DNA of 20,306 nucleotides, taken from the NCBI GenBank assembly GCA_964492185.1, contig CAZBJH010000059.1:1-20306 (forward strand), written 5' to 3'. The stretch comes from JAFGSZ01 sp964492185. GTDB taxonomy: Bacteria; Bacteroidota; Bacteroidia; Bacteroidales; UBA10428. The position numbers and the translations under genes were made by a program. The notes below the pieces were generated by a model. That model was given only the letters and a program-made list of their open reading frames with translations. It had not been told where the DNA came from and did no database searches. Positions 7,087 through 14,365 of this stretch are shown here, piece by piece (position 1 is the stretch's first letter; each line of letters begins with the position of its first letter).

Positions 7087-7093
7087 TATTCTT

Positions 7094-7507
7094 ATGAGAG
7101 ATAGTATTGATGTAAAATGGATTGACAATATGGCGTTTGAAACCGAAGTAGGGGGCCATAAAATTATTCTTGATGCGGACGAATCAGTTGGCGGTAATGA
7201 CAAAGGGCCGACACCCAAACCACTGATGATGGTTTCCCTGGCCGGGTGTACCGGAATGGATGTGATCTCAATATTGAAAAAAATGCGTGTTGAGGTGGAA
7301 GATATGCATGTGAAAGTGGAAGCAGAGCTTACCGAAGAGCATCCGAAACATTACAGTAAAATGCACCTGATATATATATTTAAAGGTGATAACCTGCCTA
7401 TGGATAAGCTTGAGAAAGCGGTTAATCTTTCCCAGGACAGGTATTGCGGGGTGAGTGTTAGCCTGAGGCAGGTGCTTGAGCTGACACATGAGATAAAGAT
7501 CGTATAA
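7094..7507 (+). CDS. OsmC/YhfA-family redox protein
   Basis: A 137-residue cytoplasmic protein of the OsmC superfamily, whose Ohr/OsmC members reduce organic hydroperoxides through two cysteines. Both are present: C52 in SLAGCTGMDVISILKKM and C118 in DRYCGVSV. The pattern PTPKPLMMVSLAGCTGMDV is closer to the YhfA branch, whose substrate is less clear, than to Ohr. The length is typical. A strong AGGAGA site precedes the ATG. ComF follows after 32 nt on the same strand, probably co-transcribed. The long upstream spacer contains duplicated leader-like sequence. A peroxide-stress role is an inference from the family. Confidence 0.92.
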   Translation: MRDSIDVKWIDNMAFETEVGGHKIILDADESVGGNDKGPTPKPLMMVSLAGCTGMDVISILKKMRVEVEDMHVKVEAELTEEHPKHYSKMHLIYIFKGDNLPMDKLEKAVNLSQDRYCGVSVSLRQVLELTHEIKIV

Positions 7508-7539
7508 AAATTGCCGGGGGTTTCCGGTTTTTTTATCTT

Positions 7540-8259
7540 ATGGCAAAGCTTATAAGAAATATTTTCAGTAGTGTAATATATTACCTGTCTGCTTTTACCG
7601 ACTTGTTTTTTCCAAAAACCTGCGCGGTATGCGAAAGGCCGCTTAGCGGAAATGAGCCTGGTGTTTGTTCTTCATGTTTTTTGAAATTTCCAGCAACGGG
7701 TTTTCATACTGACCCGGAAAATGATGTTTATGCCTTATTCCGGGGTAGGGTGATGATCGAACAGGCTGCTGCAAAGTATTTTTTTTATAAGGACACTATC
7801 CTGCAAAAGGCTGTTCATGAATTCAAATACCGCGGTAACACGCGGCTGGGTGTAAATTTTGGCAGAATAGTTGGAAATGAGCTCAGGCATACTTCCTTTG
7901 TCTCTGCAGATATGATAGTGCCCGTACCCCTTCATTATAAAAAGCATAAAAAAAGAGGGTTTAATCAAAGTGAGATATTGGCGGGAGGCATGGCGGAATC
8001 CATGGGAAAGCCTGTGGGGAATGTCCTTGTGAGGAAAGAGGCCACTGAGTCGCAGACTGAAAGGTCACGCTATGAACGATGGAAAAATGTGGAGGGGGCT
8101 TTTCTTTGTAAGGACCCGGAAGCTGTAAGGCATAAGCATGTGTTGCTGGTTGATGATGTAATAACCACCGGATCCACAATGGAAGCCTGTGCCCGTGAGC
8201 TGCTCGCGGTTGAAGGGGTTAAGGTGAGTGTGGCGGCGCTGGCTTATACTGTAAGGTAG
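7540..8259 (+). CDS. ComF-family phosphoribosyltransferase-like protein
   Basis: A 239-residue protein of the ComF/GntX family. A short N-terminal zinc-ribbon-like segment has C28-x-x-C31 and C43-x-x-C46. The phosphoribosyltransferase fold follows: VPVPLHYKKHKKRGFNQSEILA at 127-148 is the family signature, and the PRPP-binding loop VLLVDDVITTGST is at 201-213. In naturally competent bacteria ComF supports DNA uptake and transformation; elsewhere its job and substrate are not settled. No other competence gene is nearby, so a competence role here is not supported. The stop lies 71 nt from the convergent lipoprotein gene. Confidence 0.93.
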   Translation: MAKLIRNIFSSVIYYLSAFTDLFFPKTCAVCERPLSGNEPGVCSSCFLKFPATGFHTDPENDVYALFRGRVMIEQAAAKYFFYKDTILQKAVHEFKYRGNTRLGVNFGRIVGNELRHTSFVSADMIVPVPLHYKKHKKRGFNQSEILAGGMAESMGKPVGNVLVRKEATESQTERSRYERWKNVEGAFLCKDPEAVRHKHVLLVDDVITTGSTMEACARELLAVEGVKVSVAALAYTVR

Positions 8260-8330
8260 GCTAACAGCGCCTGTTCCATATGCAGGAGCTCAAAAAAGGT
8301 AAATGAAAAAAAACGCCGCATAATAGGATA

Positions 8331-10196
8331 TTATTCCAGGTCGAGGGTTATATCAAGGTCCCAGTTTGAACGGATGTTGATCTCATCGGGATAATAGTGT
8401 ACTTTCTCAGGCTGTTCCTTTTTAAGGTAATTACCGGTATCCCATTTGCCGTTGTTGTTACTGTCGGCAATAGCTTTTATTTTATAGCTTGTCGGGCGAA
8501 GATAATCAAAGATCACAGTCCCGTCTTCATGTATGGTTTTTTCGGAGATCAGGTTTTCATCATTCTGGCTGCGCAGCTGAACGATAGTCGGATGAGATAC
8601 CCCGTTAACATTTACAATAAGCCTGCCGTAGTAACCCGATTGCTGTGTCCTGAACTGAAGGTCGACAGTGTCGTTTGACAGTCCGTAAATGCCGGTGAAT
8701 GAAGAGGGGGCGATAAATAATCCGTACTTTGTGCTTTCTTCCCATTTATTAATTATACGGTATCTGCGCATAAAGCCGGTATCCTTTTCGAGATGAAAAT
8801 CAACGGGTGTTTCAACGGAGTCTATTATGGTGAAAAGGAATATGCCGGAGGGGTCTGGCTCCCTGGGAGGGACAGGAGAGGTGACGGTAATGTACCTGTT
8901 CAGGTCGAGGGTCGCATTGTTCTTGATATTCACATTTATAGCCAGTTTTTCTTCCGTTTTGACAGTATCGGCTTCTTCATCGGCCTTCCGGCGTGATACT
9001 GGTTTTTTTACCGGCCGGCGGTAATAGAAATTCAGGGTGTCAGTCTGGGTAAAGAAACTGCTGGTGGTGTCTACAGTGCTGTAATCAACATGCAATGACA
9101 GGGTATCGGTTTTGATAAGGTTACTGTCAACGATCCAGTATACTATGGTATCGAGATTTTCCGAATATTCGCCTATGAACCAGTTTTCAGGCGGGTCAAA
9201 ATTCAGCGGGCTGATCTCAATGCTGTCGTGAGGGGGCCTGTTGAAGGCAATAAACAGTTTTTGCCGCATTTCGCGTTTGTTATCGGGGATATATACTGAA
9301 AGGTCTTCTTCCTCAAATAAATACATCTTAAGATCCAGCCCGTAGATGATCTTGTCGGGTGTGAGGGTATCAGGTAACAGTGAATCTGTGTCAGCAAGGC
9401 CGGTAGTGTCTGCACCGGTGATGCCGGCAGTCACACTGTCCGCGTTTTCATCTGCGGAAATGGGAAGGCTGTCGGTATAATATATTTTTTCTTCGCTTAT
9501 ATTATCAGGATGCAGCCAGACAACCGAATCGACAAAGGCTATCTTTTCATTGGGCAGGTCGAAAAGCATGTTCCGGTTCATATCGTTAAGCGCGAAAATC
9601 CGGAAACTGTCCGTTTTTATGTTGTTGATACTGAAGTTTCCTTCCTTGCCGGTTTTGCCCAGGTAGTCGGGGATCATTTTATAGGGAGTTGAATCGTTAA
9701 GGTTTTCGTAGAGCATGATAAGCACCGGTTCTTCAGGAACCTTATGGTCGAAAGCCCTGAGAAGCGTCCCGGATACCGACATGGAATCAATATAGCTGCC
9801 CGTGGAAAACACGTATTCATAGCCGGCCAGCACATTGCCCTCGTGAAAGTCGGCAAGGGCATTGTTGAAACCCAGTGTGTATGTCGTGTTTTCTTTGAGG
9901 GGTGTATTCAGGTTGATGACCAGCCGTTTGCCTTTGAGGCTTACTTCAGGCTGCTCTTCCATCGGGGGTGAAGCAACCAGCTCCTGTGTGATATTGTTAA
10001 GCTGAATGAACTCGTCAAAAGTTATGGTGATACGCTTTTCATCAAAAAAAACGGAATAGTTTTCCGGAATTGACTGCAGGATACGCGGAGGGGTAACGTC
10101 CTTGGGGCCGCCCGTGGGATTGCCTACCTTGGCACAGCCCTGATAAAGAAGTGGCAACAGGGTGATGATAAATATGTAAAGCGCAGTTTTTCTCAC
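8331..10196 (-). CDS. Lipoprotein with N-terminal bacterial Ig-like (Big_5) domain
   Basis: From the GTG at 10196 this is a 621-residue lipoprotein: MRKTALYIFIITLLPLLYQGC, with the lipidated Cys at 21, then the Bacteroidota family signature GNPTGGPKDVTPP. A Big_5-type Ig-like domain follows (about 30-130: ITITFDEFIQLNNI, TYTLGFNNALADFHEGN). Next come beta-rich stretches and, at the C-terminus, a regulatory-like domain (TIVQLRSQNDENLISEK to DSNNNGKWDTGNYL). It is likely anchored in the outer membrane or periplasm; function unknown. The frame stays open up to 10712, and an ATG lies at 10226, but the -7 element TATGTTTG covers that ATG, so the GTG and its compact signal peptide are preferred. 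It is divergent from lgt, whose product would add its lipid anchor. Confidence 0.85.
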   Translation of the reverse strand: MRKTALYIFIITLLPLLYQGCAKVGNPTGGPKDVTPPRILQSIPENYSVFFDEKRITITFDEFIQLNNITQELVASPPMEEQPEVSLKGKRLVINLNTPLKENTTYTLGFNNALADFHEGNVLAGYEYVFSTGSYIDSMSVSGTLLRAFDHKVPEEPVLIMLYENLNDSTPYKMIPDYLGKTGKEGNFSINNIKTDSFRIFALNDMNRNMLFDLPNEKIAFVDSVVWLHPDNISEEKIYYTDSLPISADENADSVTAGITGADTTGLADTDSLLPDTLTPDKIIYGLDLKMYLFEEEDLSVYIPDNKREMRQKLFIAFNRPPHDSIEISPLNFDPPENWFIGEYSENLDTIVYWIVDSNLIKTDTLSLHVDYSTVDTTSSFFTQTDTLNFYYRRPVKKPVSRRKADEEADTVKTEEKLAINVNIKNNATLDLNRYITVTSPVPPREPDPSGIFLFTIIDSVETPVDFHLEKDTGFMRRYRIINKWEESTKYGLFIAPSSFTGIYGLSNDTVDLQFRTQQSGYYGRLIVNVNGVSHPTIVQLRSQNDENLISEKTIHEDGTVIFDYLRPTSYKIKAIADSNNNGKWDTGNYLKKEQPEKVHYYPDEINIRSNWDLDITLDLE

Positions 10197-10219
10197 CGGA
10201 TGATAGTTTGTATATGTTA

Positions 10220-10227
10220 CAAACATA
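10220..10227 (-). promoter_or_regulatory. Bacteroidota -7 element (TATGTTTG) for the lipoprotein gene
   Basis: Read on the minus strand, TATGTTTG matches TAnnTTTG and includes the candidate ATG at 10226-10224. A transcript from here would start near 10213, so translation must begin downstream, at the GTG 10196. The -33 element is weak. Confidence 0.45.
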
Positions 10228-10346
10228 CAAACTTTAAAAATATTTTGGAACGGGAGGCTTATTATTGTTTCCGGGTTTGACACTCTAAAATAACGGTATA
10301 TTTTTATTTTTCGTTTAGCAGTGGTTTTTTTTATGGAAAGGTTTAT

Positions 10347-10354
10347 TAGTTTTG
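10347..10354 (+). promoter_or_regulatory. Bacteroidota -7 element (TAGTTTTG) for lgt
   Basis: TAGTTTTG fits TAnnTTTG and would give a start near 10361, leaving about 16 nt before the lgt ATG. No clear -33 match is seen in the T-rich upstream stretch. Confidence 0.4.
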
Positions 10355-10376
10355 TCATATATCTAACGTATCTATT

Positions 10377-11237
10377 ATGATCCTTCAATACATTACCTGG
10401 GATGTCAAACCGCAGTTGTTTGATCTTGGCAGTTTTGAAATAAGATGGTACAGCCTTTTGTTTGCCACGGGTTTCATCCTGGGGTATTTTATTCTCGCGA
10501 AAATATTCAAACGCGAAGGCTTGTCTATCGAGCTGCTCGATAAGCTGACTATTTATGTTGTTCTCAGCACTATTATCGGGGCCCGCCTCGGCCATTGCCT
10601 GTTCTATGAGCCTGAGTATTATCTTCAGAATCCTATGAGGATGATACTGCCCTGGGAGGGAAAGATAGGTGAGGATTTCCGGTTTACCGGTTACCAGGGG
10701 CTGGCCAGCCACGGGGGTGCCATAGGTATACTTATAGGTTTGTATATCTATGCCAGGAACGTGAAGAAGCCTTACCTGTGGGTGCTCGACCGTATGGTTA
10801 TTGCCACCGCGCTGGCGGCGTGTTTTATACGGCTGGGGAACCTTATGAACTCGGAGATAGTTGGCGTGCAGACAAACCTGCCCTGGGGATTTAAGTTCAT
10901 GCGCGAAACATTATACGGCATACCTCCTGAAGAGGTCGTGCCCAAACATCCCGCACAGCTGTATGAAGCTGTAGCATACCTTGCAAGTTTCTTTGTGCTC
11001 AGGCATCTGTATTTTAACAGGCTGAACAGGCTGCAGCCGGGTTTCCTGCTGGGGTTGTTCCTGATACTTATCTTTGCTTCACGGTTCTTTATCGAGTTTT
11101 TGAAAGAACCCCAGGTGGAATTTGAAACTGCCATGGCTCTCAATATGGGCCAGATACTCAGCATCCCCTTTGTTCTGGCAGGGGTAGTGTTACTGATACT
11201 TGCCGGCAGGAAGGAGAAGAAAGAAAACTCCGGCTGA
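10377..11237 (+). CDS. lgt: Prolipoprotein diacylglyceryl transferase
   Basis: Lgt transfers a diacylglyceryl group from phosphatidylglycerol to the lipobox cysteine of prolipoproteins, the first step of lipoprotein maturation in the inner membrane. The 286-residue protein has about seven membrane helices and the family motifs: RWYSLLFATGF near the N-terminus (Y25), GARLGHCLFYEP at 68-79, SHGGAIG at 111-117 (the essential His of E. coli Lgt), RLGNLMNSEIVG at 152-163 (essential Arg and the Lgt signature), HPAQLYE at 191-197, and R236 in the last conserved segment (ASRFFIEFLKEPQ). All key residues are present, so it should be active. It is followed by a strong terminator and is divergent from a lipoprotein gene. 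Confidence 0.97.
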   Translation: MILQYITWDVKPQLFDLGSFEIRWYSLLFATGFILGYFILAKIFKREGLSIELLDKLTIYVVLSTIIGARLGHCLFYEPEYYLQNPMRMILPWEGKIGEDFRFTGYQGLASHGGAIGILIGLYIYARNVKKPYLWVLDRMVIATALAACFIRLGNLMNSEIVGVQTNLPWGFKFMRETLYGIPPEEVVPKHPAQLYEAVAYLASFFVLRHLYFNRLNRLQPGFLLGLFLILIFASRFFIEFLKEPQVEFETAMALNMGQILSIPFVLAGVVLLILAGRKEKKENSG

Positions 11238-11275
11238 AAATTTATAATTGTATTATCTGCCCGAAAAATGAGGGC

Positions 11276-11306
11276 AAAAAAAAGGCAGCCGGGAGGCTGC
11301 CTTTTT
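11276..11306. terminator. Bidirectional rho-independent terminator between lgt and the T9SS gene
   Basis: The stem GGCAGCC (11284-11290) pairs with GGCTGCC (11295-11301) around the loop GGGA. An A-run lies on the left and a T-run on the right, so it works as a terminator for lgt on the plus strand and for the 987-residue protein gene on the minus strand. The stem is perfect. Confidence 0.9.
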
Positions 11307-11329
11307 GATATGCATTGATGTGTTCCGTG

Positions 11330-14293
11330 TTAGCGTACGATAAGCCGAAGTACCTTACTTTCTTTCTTCGCTGTGATCTTAACAACATACATGCCGCTTT
11401 CGAAATCCGTTATATCCACCGTGCCGGTATGGCTGATGGTAGTCCGGTGCATAAAGCTGCCGTTGGCATTGAAGAATTCCACCGTGGCGGGTTCATCAGT
11501 GCCCGTAAAGACGGTGGTCCTGCTTTTGGCCGGGTTCGGATACACCGCGGCCGTGCTCAGTACAGCATCTTCAAGTCCCGAGGTACCGTTAACCGCGAGC
11601 TTAACAACATATTCGGGATGATCGGGGTCATCTGAATAGATGGTCATTGTTCCGTTTATTATTCCTGCTGTTGCAGGGTCGAAATAAACAGACATAATCC
11701 CGTCGGAATTATACCACACTGTCATTCCTTCCTCCTCTTCAGGATAATATTCGGGTTCAGGGGCCTTGTCATGCGGTACTTCAATATCATCATTATTGTT
11801 GTTGTCATCGCTCATCCATAAATAGCTGAAAGCCGGGTTGCTGAATATGATCGAATCGACGGTGACAAATTGCACGCCTGAATTTTTCAGTGTGAGCAAC
11901 AAGCTTTCAGAACCTCCGTTTTCAGGCACATCACCTAATTGAACCAAACCCTCGTGAGGAATAAGCGTATTGCCTGCATTGACACTAAGGGCTGCCCTAT
12001 GATTAAAGCCTTCTACAGCATATCCGGTTAAGTAACATGTTCTGGATTGCCAGCTAAGCCCTGAATGATCATCATATTTGGGATAAAACAGGCTGACTCT
12101 CTCAAATACAGGCCCTGCCTCATTTCTCGGTGCGAAGCTAACTGTAAATTCAACAGTGTCACCTTCCGGTATTACCGTTCCCGCGGGCAGTCCGTCAATG
12201 CTGAATCCTGCCGTGTCTGTCATGAAGCTGAGTGAATCCACCACCAGGTTGTACCCGTTGGATGACCATATCCTGAATGACCCTTCCCGGGTACCGTCGA
12301 TCAGAGACACATCACCAAAAAATATTTCACTGGGCGCCGGCTGTAGTATGTTGTCACTGATGGCTTCCACACGGGCATCTGCTGAATAATAAGCCACATT
12401 ATTCTGATAGTATACATATACGGGCTCTTTGTAATTATCCGAATAGATCTTAACGGAAACCTTGGTCAGCCCGTCAGGTATTTCAGGGTCGAAAAAAGTT
12501 TCAAATGAATACCTTTCACCGGGTTGCAGTGTTACGGGCAGGCCTTCGGCTGTAAGGCCGGCAGTTTCACCTGCATTGACAAGCGTTATCGAATCTATGG
12601 TCACCTGTGAAGTGTGCAGGTTAGTGTAAGTATAATTCATGAATTTTTCAAAACCATCATAACAGTAATTACTGTAGCTATGATATTCCCATATATCAAC
12701 GCTATTGGAGTGCCTTAGGCTGAACATATGCCTGGCAAGGCCTGAGCCGCTGAGATTCAGGGTAGTATTCATATTTAATTCATGAATATAAATGCTGGTG
12801 TTATAGTTGTAAACATTGCCTGAACCCGGGTCAAAACGAATGGCAAGTTCCAGGGTATCATTGGCCGGAATGATCACATTATTCCTGCTGGTTGATATTG
12901 AGCCATTTTCATCCACCCACAAGAAAGAGTTACCAATATTATTCAGGTTCGTATGTCCGTCTGTTTCACCGGTGTTTACCATTTTAAGCTGAATTTCATT
13001 CCAGTCGTTTTCAATTACACAGGCACCCAGATCGAGTTCATAGGATCCGCCAATATCCACCTGCTCGTTATCTATAAACAGGGCAATTTCTGCCGGGGCG
13101 GGAGGTTCAACACCCGTACCGAAAAGGTAGACGGTGTCAATAGCGCCTGCCGTGGTATCGTTATGGTTAAGTATCAGTAAACCTTCGATATCACCTGCTT
13201 CGGCCGGTGCAAAGACTATACCCTCATTTCCTTCGTCGTTCATTCTGCCGGGATAGAGGAATAAAGGATTTTCTCCGGTATATGAGAACTGGTTATCAGT
13301 GGTGGCAAATTCTATTGAAAGCGGCACATTGCCCCAGTTTCTCAGGTGCATACCATTTATCTCTGCCGAGTTACCGATGGTGACCTCACCGAAATCAATA
13401 ACCAGGCTGTCCGGCGCTTCCTGTACCCAGGGACCTTCCGCTTCCAGGCGGGTGCCTTCATAATCGTTTTCAGCAGCTATCCAGTGGTCCATACGAACCA
13501 GGTTGCCCTCGTTATTATAATAATCATAGGCAATAGCTGCTATCTGCCTGCTGTGAGCCCAAACACCATAGTATATTGTTACCGTGACCGTATCCTGAAA
13601 GGGGATGTTGTTACTTTCCCACCCGTTGATCGAAAACCTGGAGTTGCTTTCCTTAAGGTAATGATTGGAGATGTTGAGTGAATTGATACCCTTGTTGGTT
13701 AAATCGAATTCTATGAACTCATCATAATCTTCCCACATTTCCCGCGTAGTATCAATAACAACAACAGGATTGGCGAAATTGCCGGGAAGGATCACCTCTC
13801 CGTCCAGTGACAGCTCCGGCTGAGGTTCATAATAGGCTTCAAAAGCCTCGCCCTCGAAAATAATGACAAAGGGAGAAGCCGTATCATTGTTGACAATGTA
13901 TAATGTATCGCTTACCGGGCCTGTTCGTGACGGCTGGTAATTAACGCTTACGGGAATGCCGAATGCCAGCGGCACGGTGTCATTGTCAAGAATGGTGAAC
14001 TGCAGGTCATCCGATGTGGTATATGCCGTATCGATGATCAGGGTGTCACGGCCATAGCTGGCCACAACAGCTTCACCAACAAATGGTTCGGACGTTGAAA
14101 AATTCTGCTCCACTTTAAAGTCCTCCTGCATCAAAACATCATCGATCAACAGGAAGAGCGTGGGTACATCCCTGATAGAACCGGATGTCTCTGTCGTATC
14201 GACAGGGACAAGTTCATTGCCTGACCGCGCGTGCATGACAAATCCAAAGGAGATGATCATCAGGATCAGGAGTAATTTGTATTTTTTTATCAT
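11330..14293 (-). CDS. T9SS-secreted multidomain protein with ASH/choice-of-anchor-D-like repeats (paralog 1)
   Basis: A 987-residue exported protein. A signal peptide (MIKKYKLLLILMIISFGFVMHARS) is followed by SGNELVPVDTT and several beta-sandwich units of about 100 residues resembling ASPM-SPD2-Hydin (choice-of-anchor D) domains, for example SLVIDFGEVTIGNSAEINGMHLRNWG and PSEIFFGDVSLIDGTREGSFRIWSSNG. The last about 75 residues are a type A T9SS sorting domain: YPNPAKS, then FESGMYVVKITAKKESKVLRLIVR. The protein is therefore expected to cross the outer membrane and stay at, or be released from, the surface. No catalytic motif is visible; an adhesive or structural role is an inference. An Asp/Asn/Glu-rich loop interrupts the last domain. 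The gene follows its longer paralog after 72 nt with a terminator between them. Confidence 0.9.
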   Translation of the reverse strand: MIKKYKLLLILMIISFGFVMHARSGNELVPVDTTETSGSIRDVPTLFLLIDDVLMQEDFKVEQNFSTSEPFVGEAVVASYGRDTLIIDTAYTTSDDLQFTILDNDTVPLAFGIPVSVNYQPSRTGPVSDTLYIVNNDTASPFVIIFEGEAFEAYYEPQPELSLDGEVILPGNFANPVVVIDTTREMWEDYDEFIEFDLTNKGINSLNISNHYLKESNSRFSINGWESNNIPFQDTVTVTIYYGVWAHSRQIAAIAYDYYNNEGNLVRMDHWIAAENDYEGTRLEAEGPWVQEAPDSLVIDFGEVTIGNSAEINGMHLRNWGNVPLSIEFATTDNQFSYTGENPLFLYPGRMNDEGNEGIVFAPAEAGDIEGLLILNHNDTTAGAIDTVYLFGTGVEPPAPAEIALFIDNEQVDIGGSYELDLGACVIENDWNEIQLKMVNTGETDGHTNLNNIGNSFLWVDENGSISTSRNNVIIPANDTLELAIRFDPGSGNVYNYNTSIYIHELNMNTTLNLSGSGLARHMFSLRHSNSVDIWEYHSYSNYCYDGFEKFMNYTYTNLHTSQVTIDSITLVNAGETAGLTAEGLPVTLQPGERYSFETFFDPEIPDGLTKVSVKIYSDNYKEPVYVYYQNNVAYYSADARVEAISDNILQPAPSEIFFGDVSLIDGTREGSFRIWSSNGYNLVVDSLSFMTDTAGFSIDGLPAGTVIPEGDTVEFTVSFAPRNEAGPVFERVSLFYPKYDDHSGLSWQSRTCYLTGYAVEGFNHRAALSVNAGNTLIPHEGLVQLGDVPENGGSESLLLTLKNSGVQFVTVDSIIFSNPAFSYLWMSDDNNNNDDIEVPHDKAPEPEYYPEEEEGMTVWYNSDGIMSVYFDPATAGIINGTMTIYSDDPDHPEYVVKLAVNGTSGLEDAVLSTAAVYPNPAKSRTTVFTGTDEPATVEFFNANGSFMHRTTISHTGTVDITDFESGMYVVKITAKKESKVLRLIVR

Positions 14294-14327
14294 AATGGTA
14301 ATTTTTATCGTGTGAATAAAAAATTAG

Positions 14328-14355
14328 CTGAAGGCAGCATTATCACTGCCTTCAG
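14328..14355 (-). terminator. Terminator hairpin between the two T9SS paralogs
   Basis: CTGAAGGCAG (14328-14337) and CTGCCTTCAG (14346-14355) form a perfect 10-bp stem with an 8-nt loop. On the minus strand the stem is followed by CTAATTTTTTA, a T-run. It lies just after the stop of the 1147-residue gene and should end or reduce its transcript, so paralog 1 may have its own promoter in the remaining 35 nt or be expressed at a lower level. Confidence 0.8.
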
Positions 14356-14365
14356 TAATCATTTA

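Larger units (their letters stand above)
6385..7093. other. 709-nt gene-free spacer between divergent genes
   Basis: No convincing protein is encoded. A 77-codon minus-strand frame at 6586-6819 has low-complexity content and no domain. The spacer holds an inverted-repeat element (6435-6559), a long perfect palindrome (6608-6629) and duplicated blocks leading up to the OsmC gene (6663-6714 with 6918-6969; 6863-6902 with 7039-7078). Most of it is very AT-rich. Confidence 0.7.

Noticed and set aside
7505..7537. Terminator between the OsmC and ComF genes (CCGG, loop, CCGG, T-run)
   Set aside because: The stem is only 4 bp and ComF starts 3 nt later; the two genes are more likely co-transcribed.
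10197..10712. Upstream extension of the lipoprotein reading frame by up to 172 codons
   Set aside because: It overlaps lgt on the other strand, lacks any domain and would bury the lipoprotein signal peptide inside the protein.
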